NCBI GenBank assembly: GCA_017531985.1
Contig: JAFXJY010000004.1
Span: 35,756 to 99,755, forward strand
Origin: Bacteroidaceae bacterium
Lineage (GTDB): Bacteria > Bacteroidota > Bacteroidia > Bacteroidales > Barnesiellaceae_A
DNA: 64,000 bases
Direction of reading: 5' to 3'
Each line of letters starts with the position of its first letter. Position 1 is the first letter of the stretch. Shown here in pieces: positions 28,161 to 35,880 of the stretch. Position numbers and translations under genes: made by a program. The notes below the pieces were generated by a model that did no database searches, was not told where the DNA came from, and saw only the letters and a list, made by a program, of their open reading frames with translations.

Positions 28161-29822
28161 TTATTTCTTGATGAAGGTCTTTACACCCACACCATCGCTG
28201 TGCATGTAGCGAAGGATGTAAGTTCCGGGAACCAACGATGATACATTGATATTGGTTTTATAGCCATCTATTTCCCCGGCTGCCACTTGTGCACCTGTCA
28301 TATTGTAAACGGCATACTCGCCACCGGCTGTGGGGGTCTCTACGGTAAGCACATCGGTAGTGACCGAGGGATATACTCGCATAGCATCACTCAACGCAGC
28401 ATCTACTGCACCTGCATCGGTAATTGAGAGTGAAAATTCTTTCTCGAAAGTCTCTCCGGTCGAAAGGTTGGTAACCTTCATCTTCAAGTATTTGAAGGCA
28501 TTGGTATTGGCAACAGCCTTAGTGGCTACTAACTTACCATCTTGCACCTGATAGGGCGATGTGGTGTGCTGACCTCTCACGTTCTTAGGGCCAAAGGTTT
28601 CAAAGCCTATCTCGGCTGTCTCATCCTCGCACGACACTGTTACATCGGCAAGTACTACTCCGGCAGCTGTACCTTCGGCAAACTTGGTCTTACTCAACTT
28701 GATGCCGTAAGGTGCTGTTGTGGGAGTACCCACACCTATCACTGCTCCATTCATATAGGGGAAGCTCATACCTTGATACTTATCCTGCATGGCACCTATG
28801 TCGAAGTAAGAGTTACCATAACCACCCCAACCCCAGTTAACATGCACCATTTGGGTCGATTGTTTCCATCCATCAATGTTCCAGCAGTGTCCCGACTCTT
28901 CACTTTGTCCGCGATACACAATCACGCGACCCAACAAGAGTTCATCGAGCAAGATTGTCAACCATTCTTCATCGGTAGCGGGTTTGTCGACCCATCTAAT
29001 CAATGATTCATTGTAGCGGAAGTTGCGAGGCAAAGCATCGGCTACGCGTGTGGTTTGTGTTCCCGAGCCTTCTATTCCATACTGCATATTGACTGAAACG
29101 CCACAGTGATATACGAGGCGGGCTATTTCACTGAAATTGCCTGTCTCATGACTGCTATACATAGCATCCCAGTCATACTCTTTTTCTGCATCATAGTCGA
29201 TCGATAGTGTACCTATACCTTCCGATTGATAGGCGTGGCGACCTGTCGGCGACTCAGGATAGCGTTGCACCATCATAGCTTGTGCCATACCCACTGCAAC
29301 ACAACCTACCAAGCACTTTTCACCACCGATAGTGGGACACATTGCATTGAAGGGGTCGCCCTGATTGAGATCAAATGTAATGAGGGGGGCAACATCGGGA
29401 GTGGATGCAGGCTCGGCAGCCGGCTTGCGTTGCATGGCTCGTCGCCAACCTTCGTGCTTCACATCGGTCACTTTTTTCGACAAGTCGACAATATAACGTG
29501 CATTATAATCCAACACCTGTTGCATAGGTTCGGGGGCTTCGTATTTGCCGGTAGGATTATATGCTATCAAGGGTTTCGCAGCCGACTGTGCCGACACAAT
29601 AGCCCAGCCTCCGCGGTTATATTCTATTACATAATATGCCGGTGTACCATCTTTCTCAACAAGACGAATGTCGGCATCGCCCATGCCTTGCCACTCGCTA
29701 TCGAGCGATAGAAGATTATCGGCTGTCATTTTGGCTACTTCTTTTGTGATTATCTCACCCATGGCGAGATTCACTATTGTTGCTACAACAACGGTAGTCA
29801 TTAAAGAGATTAATCTTTTCAT
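28161..29822 (-). CDS. C10-family cysteine peptidase (streptopain-like) with T9SS-type tail, copy 1
   Basis: This 553-aa secreted peptidase resembles SpeB and Prevotella interpain. A signal peptide (residues 1-21) and an inhibitory Spi-type pro-domain (about 25-130) precede the catalytic domain. The nucleophile is Cys174 in LVGCVAVGMAQ, and the catalytic histidine is His312 in GHCWNIDGW; the WGWGG stretch near 330 forms the oxyanion region. Residues about 470-553 are a C-terminal T9SS-type sorting domain (VYPSVTTDVLTVETP and a GTYILRYMHSDGV strand). The catalytic residues are complete. It is a tandem paralogue of the gene at 30006-31670, and lies downstream of a SusCD operon on the same strand. 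Confidence 0.93.
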   Translation of the reverse strand: MKRLISLMTTVVVATIVNLAMGEIITKEVAKMTADNLLSLDSEWQGMGDADIRLVEKDGTPAYYVIEYNRGGWAIVSAQSAAKPLIAYNPTGKYEAPEPMQQVLDYNARYIVDLSKKVTDVKHEGWRRAMQRKPAAEPASTPDVAPLITFDLNQGDPFNAMCPTIGGEKCLVGCVAVGMAQAMMVQRYPESPTGRHAYQSEGIGTLSIDYDAEKEYDWDAMYSSHETGNFSEIARLVYHCGVSVNMQYGIEGSGTQTTRVADALPRNFRYNESLIRWVDKPATDEEWLTILLDELLLGRVIVYRGQSEESGHCWNIDGWKQSTQMVHVNWGWGGYGNSYFDIGAMQDKYQGMSFPYMNGAVIGVGTPTTAPYGIKLSKTKFAEGTAAGVVLADVTVSCEDETAEIGFETFGPKNVRGQHTTSPYQVQDGKLVATKAVANTNAFKYLKMKVTNLSTGETFEKEFSLSITDAGAVDAALSDAMRVYPSVTTDVLTVETPTAGGEYAVYNMTGAQVAAGEIDGYKTNINVSSLVPGTYILRYMHSDGVGVKTFIKK

Positions 29823-29875
29823 CTTTGATTTGATTTGATTTATTAGGTTTTGTATGGTTGCTATTTTTACGAGGA

Positions 29876-29907
29876 CAAAGAAAACAATAAGTCCTTAAAT
29901 TTCCAAA
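29876..29907 (-). promoter_or_regulatory. Promoter for peptidase copy 1
   Basis: On the minus strand TTTG (29907-29904) precedes TTTCTTTG (29883-29876) by 20 bp. The -7 element has seven of eight consensus bases. The start codon is at 29822, about 45 nt downstream. Confidence 0.55.
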
Positions 29908-29953
29908 TCTAAAACTCACTTTTCACAATTTCTTATCAAATATCAAAAAAACA

Positions 29954-29984
29954 GACGAGGCAGATCTCGATTGACTGCCTCGTC
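29954..29984 (-). terminator. Terminator of peptidase copy 2
   Basis: A perfect 10-bp stem (29954-29963 with 29975-29984) has an 11-nt loop, and on the minus strand it is followed by TGTTTTTT. It ends the gene at 30006-31670 and separates the two peptidase genes into individual transcripts. Confidence 0.85.
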
Positions 29985-30005
29985 CGGTATTGATTTTTAG
30001 TATTT

Positions 30006-31670
30006 TTATCGTTTGATAAAGGTTTTCACGCCTACACCATCGCTGTGTACATAACGAAGAATGTAATTACCTACTGCCAAGTGCGACAAGTTGATTTCGG
30101 TCTTGTAGCCGGCAATCTCTCCTGCTGCTACTTGGGCACCGGTCATGGTGTAGATGGCATACTCACCACCGGCTGTGGGAGTCTCTACTGTAAGTACATC
30201 GGTAGCGACTGTGGGATAGACTTGCACAGCATCACTCAACGCAGCATCTACTGCTCCATTGCCTTGGGTGATGGTAAACGAAAATTCCTTCTCGAAAGTC
30301 TCACCGGTCGAAAGGTTGGTAACCTTCATCTTCAAGTATTTGAAGGCATTGGTATTGGCAACTGCCTTAGTGGCTACCAACTTACCATCCTGCACCTGAT
30401 AGGGCGATGTGGTGTGCTCACCTCTCACATTCTTAGGACCAAAGGTTTCATAGCCTATCTCGGCAGTCTCGTCCTCGCACGACACTGTTACATCGGCAAG
30501 AGCAACACCGGCTGCTGTTCCTTCCTCAAATTTGTTACGGCTTATCTTGATACCATAAGGTGCTGTTGTGGGAGTACCCACACCCAAGATTGCACCATGA
30601 TGGTAGTTGAGGTCTATGCCTTGGAAATCATCACTCATGTCATCAAGGCTGAAATAGCCATCGCCATATCCACCCCAACCCCAGTTGCAGTGTACTTTTT
30701 GTGTAGCTTGCTTCCAACCGTCAAGGTTCCAGCAGTGACCGCCTTCGCCTTCCGAGTTCATCGCACCTTGATAGATAATGGCACGACCCAAAATCAATTC
30801 ATTCAACAACATCTCGAGCCACTCATTATCGTTATGTTCAAAGCGGTAAGTCAGTTGCAACTTCTCCTTGTCATAACGGAAGTTACGATAGAGTGCCTTG
30901 TAAGCATCGTCGGTAAAAGCACCTGAGAATTGCAGACCGTACATCATGTTCACAGCTACACCCACATGATAAAGGATGCGGGCAGCCTCATCACCGTCAC
31001 CGGCTATAATAGCATCCCAGTCGTAAGGAGCTTCGTTATCAAAGTCGACAGTATGCGATCCTGTATTAGCATCGCTATAAGTGTGCTTTCCTTGACCTTG
31101 ATCGGGGAAACTATGCACTGCCATGGCTTGTGTTGTAGCAACTGCCACACAACCCACAAGTGCTTTCCTACCCTCGATAGTAGGACAATAGCGGTTATAG
31201 GGATCACTCTGATTGAGGTTAACGGGTATAATAGGAGCAATATCGGGTACCGAAACGGGATCGGCAGCAGGCTTGCGTTGCATGGCACGACGCCATCCTA
31301 CATGCTCCACTGCGAGGTCATCGCTTGCACGCTCAACAATCTTCTGTGCCGAGATATTGAGCATGTGCTGCATAGGTTCGGGTGCAGCATAAGTACCGGT
31401 GGGATTATAACCGATAAGAGGTGTTGCAGTGGTCTGAGCCGACACAATAGCCCAACCTCCGGCATTGTATTCTATAATATAATACGCAGGGACACCATCA
31501 CGCTCAACAAGACGCATGGTTGCATCTTCCAATCCATGCCATTCGCTATCGAGCGAGAGGAGATTATCGGCAGTCTTCTTAGCAACTTCTTGCGAGACAA
31601 CATCGGCCGAAACATTGAAACTGATAAGCGAGAAAATCGCAGCAACAAATAATAGAATTGTTTTTTTCAT
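30006..31670 (-). CDS. C10-family cysteine peptidase (streptopain-like) with T9SS-type tail, copy 2
   Basis: This 554-aa protein has the same plan as copy 1: signal peptide, Spi pro-domain, catalytic domain and T9SS tail. The nucleophile is again Cys174 (LVGCVAVATTQ) and the histidine again His312 (GHCWNLDGW), so the two proteins align residue for residue through the core. Differences are concentrated in the catalytic domain around residues 190-310, including the substrate-facing loops. The last ~180 residues are nearly the same as in copy 1 at both protein and DNA level. Its own promoter (31722-31754) and terminator (29954-29984) flank it. Confidence 0.93.
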   Translation of the reverse strand: MKKTILLFVAAIFSLISFNVSADVVSQEVAKKTADNLLSLDSEWHGLEDATMRLVERDGVPAYYIIEYNAGGWAIVSAQTTATPLIGYNPTGTYAAPEPMQHMLNISAQKIVERASDDLAVEHVGWRRAMQRKPAADPVSVPDIAPIIPVNLNQSDPYNRYCPTIEGRKALVGCVAVATTQAMAVHSFPDQGQGKHTYSDANTGSHTVDFDNEAPYDWDAIIAGDGDEAARILYHVGVAVNMMYGLQFSGAFTDDAYKALYRNFRYDKEKLQLTYRFEHNDNEWLEMLLNELILGRAIIYQGAMNSEGEGGHCWNLDGWKQATQKVHCNWGWGGYGDGYFSLDDMSDDFQGIDLNYHHGAILGVGTPTTAPYGIKISRNKFEEGTAAGVALADVTVSCEDETAEIGYETFGPKNVRGEHTTSPYQVQDGKLVATKAVANTNAFKYLKMKVTNLSTGETFEKEFSFTITQGNGAVDAALSDAVQVYPTVATDVLTVETPTAGGEYAIYTMTGAQVAAGEIAGYKTEINLSHLAVGNYILRYVHSDGVGVKTFIKR

Positions 31671-31721
31671 TTTTTCGAGAGTGAATTTCGATGTTAAAAT
31701 TTAGGTTTTCCTTACAGCATG

Positions 31722-31754
31722 CAAAGATAATCAAAACAATCTCAAAAAAACAAA
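31722..31754 (-). promoter_or_regulatory. Promoter for peptidase copy 2
   Basis: On the minus strand TTTG (31754-31751) precedes an exact TATCTTTG (31729-31722) by 21 bp. The ATG lies about 50 nt downstream. This is one of the best promoter matches in the window. Confidence 0.8.
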
Positions 31755-31906
31755 CGATTTAACGATTTTATAGGGTTTCGGTTCTATATTATATACAATC
31801 GGGCATAGTCCTGCAAGCTCACGCCCAATCACACAGCATTGATGACACCTTACAGCGACGACAACTTGCATACTCATAAATCACAATCAAAAGCTATCAT
31901 AAGCAA

Positions 31907-31937
31907 AGAGCGGCAACCCCCTCGGGGCTACCGCTCT
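31907..31937 (-). terminator. Terminator of the SusCD operon
   Basis: A 14-bp stem with two mismatches (31907-31920 with 31924-31937) has a 3-nt loop and lies about 25 bp after the last gene of the minus-strand operon. Confidence 0.7.
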
Positions 31938-31961
31938 TCGATTCAGAGTCTTGAGAAAATT

Positions 31962-33455
31962 TTATTTATTCAATAAGAGTTTCTTCTCAGTATTCAATGT
32001 GGGTTCTATCACGTTGGCATTAACCTTAACGGGTTTCTCGTACATGGTCACGTTAGCAGCTTGTACGCCACCTTCTCTTGTAACCATGAGTCCGTCAAAT
32101 TCGAAGAAGATGTAGAAACCTTCACCTTGACCGAAGTCACCATATACAAAGATTGAAGGAGTACCATCCAATGCCCAGTAACCGTTGAGAGTTTCAAGAG
32201 GAGCTTCAGGATTACCATTCTCATCCATCAAGAAGAAATCCCAGTAGAGCAACAAGCCTTGTTCTTCTTGGCTACCGATGAACACCTCATAGTAAGTGTT
32301 ATCACCTTGCATTACTTGTGCTTCACCCACCTTGGTACGACCGGTATTGATATCGATGATAGTCAAGTCTTGAACGTTCATACCATTGTTGGCAGTGAAA
32401 GTATAAGAGTAACCGGGGAAGGTAACGTCACGGATACCATCTTCACCATAGAGAGCAGTCAAGAAACCGTTGATATCCCATTGAGTAGCAGTCTGAGGTG
32501 TACCGAATACTTCGCTCAAATCAACATTGTCGGCAACATGAGCAAATTCAACCGGCAACTCAGCTTGGTATTGTTCACCATCCTGAGTAAATACACCAAA
32601 GATGTAATAAGTACCTTCGTTGAAGAATTGGTTAGGATCAACATTGCCCTTAGGCTCAACCAACCACCAGTAACCGGTTTCAACAGCCATATCATTAACG
32701 TTGTAAACGCCTTCGATAGCAGCCATCTTGTTACCATAGAGGTCAGTTACAGCACCTTCCTCGAACGAGAGAACTACGATGTAGTAAGTTTCGGCAGCAT
32801 ACTCAACAGTAGCAGGAAGAGTAACAGTAAGGTTGTTGGCAGCAGCAGTAGCATCAGCAACAACACCTTCCTCAACAAACTCGTTAGTGTCGATGTTGTA
32901 AATAGCATACTTAATAGCACCCATAGTCTCATCGCGGAGGATGTTCTCGTTGAATGCTATGACAGCACGCTTGCCACCTTGTGTAGCTGTAAGCTGAGGA
33001 TTGGTAAGAGGTTGGGGAGCATCTACGTCGATAGCACCTACGGCCTTCACAGCAGTAGTTTGCACACCGGCAGCATTGGCAGCAACTGCATAGATATAAT
33101 AAGTATTACCGGGAGTTGCACCTTCAAGATCATGCTCGATAACAGCACCTGCCGAGTCAACCTCCGAGATAAAGTTACCATAAGAACCTTGCAAGAGTGA
33201 AGTGTAGTTCACTTCGGCGGGAGTAGTAGAAACCACATAACCCATGTCAGTAGCATGCTTGGTAGTAATTCTGATGGGAAGGTAGTCTTTGATAAGATTA
33301 CCCTCGGCATCGAGAGCAGCGGCATCAAGTTCCACAGTAAGCTCGGGAACAGGACCCCATGTATCGGGTGCCAATGAGTCAAAATCTTCCCATTGAGCGC
33401 AACCGGTCACTACAAGACCGATTGCGATAGAGAGAATATATACTAACTTTTTCAT
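31962..33455 (-). CDS. Surface lipoprotein of the SusCD operon (SusE/F-position)
   Basis: The protein has a lipobox (VTGC, Cys19) and is probably on the outer membrane. It is built of several beta-sandwich modules: a fibronectin-like region around residues 35-150 (ATPGNTYYIYAVAANAAGV), an Ig-like module with VTDLYGNKMAAIEGVYNV (SbsA-type), and a C-terminal half containing WWLVEP and two acidic-aromatic segments. Genes in this position often bind the ligand for the SusCD pair, but no family of known specificity is recognised. It is 29 bp after the Calx-beta lipoprotein gene and is the last gene of the operon. Confidence 0.75.
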   Translation of the reverse strand: MKKLVYILSIAIGLVVTGCAQWEDFDSLAPDTWGPVPELTVELDAAALDAEGNLIKDYLPIRITTKHATDMGYVVSTTPAEVNYTSLLQGSYGNFISEVDSAGAVIEHDLEGATPGNTYYIYAVAANAAGVQTTAVKAVGAIDVDAPQPLTNPQLTATQGGKRAVIAFNENILRDETMGAIKYAIYNIDTNEFVEEGVVADATAAANNLTVTLPATVEYAAETYYIVVLSFEEGAVTDLYGNKMAAIEGVYNVNDMAVETGYWWLVEPKGNVDPNQFFNEGTYYIFGVFTQDGEQYQAELPVEFAHVADNVDLSEVFGTPQTATQWDINGFLTALYGEDGIRDVTFPGYSYTFTANNGMNVQDLTIIDINTGRTKVGEAQVMQGDNTYYEVFIGSQEEQGLLLYWDFFLMDENGNPEAPLETLNGYWALDGTPSIFVYGDFGQGEGFYIFFEFDGLMVTREGGVQAANVTMYEKPVKVNANVIEPTLNTEKKLLLNK

Positions 33456-33484
33456 TGTATTATAATCATTAATGCGTTAATAGA

Positions 33485-34375
33485 TTATTTCTTTGTATAA
33501 GTAGGTGTATAATAAGCAGCATACCACCATGCGTTAGATACTGTATCACCTACACCGAAGTCATCTTGGAACTCGATAACAACCTCTGTACCGGTTACAG
33601 TAAAGAGAGCCAATGTTACACCCGAAGTAGCAGGAGGATTGGCCAAACCGGCATTCACCATGTTGTAACCACTCTCAAACATTGTTTGACCGTTGGGTAC
33701 TTGGATAGTACCGGCATTTACGTCAACAACGCAATATACGGGGTAGATTGAGCTGGCACCGAGACCACCGAAGAGACAGAGAGGATGTATCCACAGACGA
33801 TCGTCATGTTCGTCGTCGCGAGTGATAGTAACATCCCATGTATCAACTGTTACTTCATCAAATGCCGATACTGCACTGGCTGAATAAGAACCTACAAGCA
33901 TGTTCATGGGGTCCTCGTCGTCCGAGATAGTTACAGCAAACGATTTGTTGGCACCCAAGTTACAGCCTTTCACATTAGTGAGGACGATGTCAAATTTCTT
34001 GTCACCATCTTGAATGTCATTGTTGATAGTCTCAATAATGATAGTGGCAAAGCGATTATCCTTGTCAAATTTGATAGTCTTTTCGCTCTTCACAACATAA
34101 TCAACACCTTCAACGGCACGCATAGCCTCGGCATAGTTGGTATCAGTCACAGCAACAGTCACCTCGGCAGTCACACCGGCTACTGATGCACAGTGGAGCT
34201 TAACCTCCAATGTAGCAGCTTCACCGTCAATTGCCTCCTTAACGATACCGGTAGCAGACTCGAAGGCAATAAAAGCTTGCGAATCGTCATTGAAGACAGG
34301 TTGCTTATTCAAGTCGCACGAAGCAAAAAGCAATGTCGACGCAAGCGTAGTGTATATTAAACTTTTAATTTTCAT
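33485..34375 (-). CDS. Surface lipoprotein with Calx-beta-like/DUF4843-like repeat
   Basis: This 296-aa lipoprotein has a signal ending in LLFASC (Cys20). Residues about 35-155 look like a Calx-beta domain: the motifs VEGVDYVV, TIKFDKDNRFATIIIETINN and DGDKKFDIVLTNV are typical. The C-terminal half carries an aromatic-rich region that looks like a separate module with no recognised family. It lies between the SusD-like gene (28 bp) and the SusE/F-like lipoprotein gene. It probably belongs to the ligand-binding surface complex, which is inference from position. Confidence 0.72.
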   Translation of the reverse strand: MKIKSLIYTTLASTLLFASCDLNKQPVFNDDSQAFIAFESATGIVKEAIDGEAATLEVKLHCASVAGVTAEVTVAVTDTNYAEAMRAVEGVDYVVKSEKTIKFDKDNRFATIIIETINNDIQDGDKKFDIVLTNVKGCNLGANKSFAVTISDDEDPMNMLVGSYSASAVSAFDEVTVDTWDVTITRDDEHDDRLWIHPLCLFGGLGASSIYPVYCVVDVNAGTIQVPNGQTMFESGYNMVNAGLANPPATSGVTLALFTVTGTEVVIEFQDDFGVGDTVSNAWWYAAYYTPTYTKK

Positions 34376-34403
34376 TGTTACTGAATTTTAAGATTTGCAT
34401 TGA

Positions 34404-35858
34404 TTACCAACCGGGGTTTTGTACCAAGTTGGGGTTAACATCAAACTCGCTCTCAGCGATAGGCATACACCAGTATTTGCTATCTTTGAGTACGTCCTTG
34501 TTCATAGTAGACGAAACATCCGAGCGATACAAGTCGCGTTGCAAACGCTTGTAATCGTGGAAGATGTGACCCTCGAAGGCCAACTCTTTACGACGCTCGT
34601 TGAAGATGTCGTTCATCGATACAGAAGCATAGGGCGAAGCGTTACGATTGGCAGTGATAACGTTCAAGTCGCTCAAAGCACCATTCACGTTTTGTTGTTG
34701 CAAGCGAGCCTCGGCACGGATGAGGTACATTTCAGATGTACGAATCAAAGGAATACTTGCGAAAGCAAGAGCCTTGTCCTTACCTTGGTACTTGTTAGGC
34801 CAGTAGTAACCGGGGTATTCAGCCGAAGTGCGGAGCATTTCTTTACGGATATCACCATCCTCGAAGAGTGCGAGCAAGTCTTTCGACACGCTTACGTCAC
34901 CGTAGTCGGCGGGGCTGGTAATGTTACCGATGATAGTGCTACCCTCAGCAGGACCGTTGTAAACACCGAAGATAACTTCACCTACGTTATCCCAAGTAGT
35001 TTCGTTCCAGAAACCATAGTAATCATCGTTAGGATTGGCATACTCATTGGCAGTAGCCACTTGATAGTTACCCGAGTTGATAACGTTTGAAGCGTGAAGC
35101 TCGGCATTCTTATAGTCGTTCATATAGAGGTAAACGCGAGCGAGGAGAGCCTCGATAGCACCTTCCGATACTGAACATTTAGTGTCGTAAACACCGGGAC
35201 GAGTAAAGCCGGGCTCGATGATGTCGAGAGCAGTAGTAAGGTCGCTCACGATGTTCTCATAGTTAGCCTTGGCAGTAGCACGAGCGGGCTTATCCAATAC
35301 GCTTACATCGGGGTCCTCGTTTACGATGGGTACACCAAGAGCTCTAACATCACCCTCGGGAGCAGCAACAGCCACTGCATAGGGTTGAGCATACCAACGA
35401 AGAAGATCGAAGTAGCAATATGCACGAACGAACAAGCACTCAGCCATTACGTTGTCGAGATGTTGTTGTGTAACACCTTCCTCGGCAAGATACATGTCGC
35501 CATTAGTTTTGATAGCGTGAATTACGTTGTTGCAACGCAAGATGTTAACGTAAGCATTGCCATACATCGAGAAACCACCCGATACGGTGAAGTTCCATTG
35601 ATGCCAACCCATACCACGACCGGAGTTCTTGGGAACACCTACCACGCAGTTACCACACATTGCATCGGGATAGATAGACAAGTCAACACCATACCAAGAT
35701 TCGGCACCAAAAGCCACATAGGTAACGGCAGCAGCGTCATCCAATCCTTCGTAAGTCGCCAAAGCCTTATCGGCATCAAGCATAGTCTCGGGCGGTGTGG
35801 TAAGATCGCACGAAATGAGACTAAGAGCTGCGACTGCAAATAAAAATATCTTTTTCAT
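34404..35858 (-). CDS. SusD/RagB-family outer-membrane lipoprotein
   Basis: This 484-aa surface lipoprotein (LISC, Cys17) is the substrate-binding lid that covers its SusC partner. Its SusD hallmarks are the N-terminal disordered tail, helical TPR-like units (ALLARVYLYMNDYKNAELHASNVI) and a C-terminal RagB segment with ELAFEGHIFHDYKRL and YWCMPIAESEFDVNPNL. It is immediately downstream of the SusC gene (22 bp), as in every SusCD pair. The presence of the pair shows TonB-dependent import of a macromolecular nutrient, though not which one. Confidence 0.95.
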   Translation of the reverse strand: MKKIFLFAVAALSLISCDLTTPPETMLDADKALATYEGLDDAAAVTYVAFGAESWYGVDLSIYPDAMCGNCVVGVPKNSGRGMGWHQWNFTVSGGFSMYGNAYVNILRCNNVIHAIKTNGDMYLAEEGVTQQHLDNVMAECLFVRAYCYFDLLRWYAQPYAVAVAAPEGDVRALGVPIVNEDPDVSVLDKPARATAKANYENIVSDLTTALDIIEPGFTRPGVYDTKCSVSEGAIEALLARVYLYMNDYKNAELHASNVINSGNYQVATANEYANPNDDYYGFWNETTWDNVGEVIFGVYNGPAEGSTIIGNITSPADYGDVSVSKDLLALFEDGDIRKEMLRTSAEYPGYYWPNKYQGKDKALAFASIPLIRTSEMYLIRAEARLQQQNVNGALSDLNVITANRNASPYASVSMNDIFNERRKELAFEGHIFHDYKRLQRDLYRSDVSSTMNKDVLKDSKYWCMPIAESEFDVNPNLVQNPGW

Positions 35859-35880
35859 CTTTCTTATTCTTTACAAATTA

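Noticed and set aside
30045..31652. Two long plus-strand frames across the second peptidase gene
   Set aside because: They mirror the peptidase coding sequence and have no start context; the peptidase motifs are complete on the minus strand.
32259..33200. 313-codon antisense frame inside the surface lipoprotein gene
   Set aside because: The minus-strand lipoprotein has a lipobox and operon context; the antisense frame has neither.
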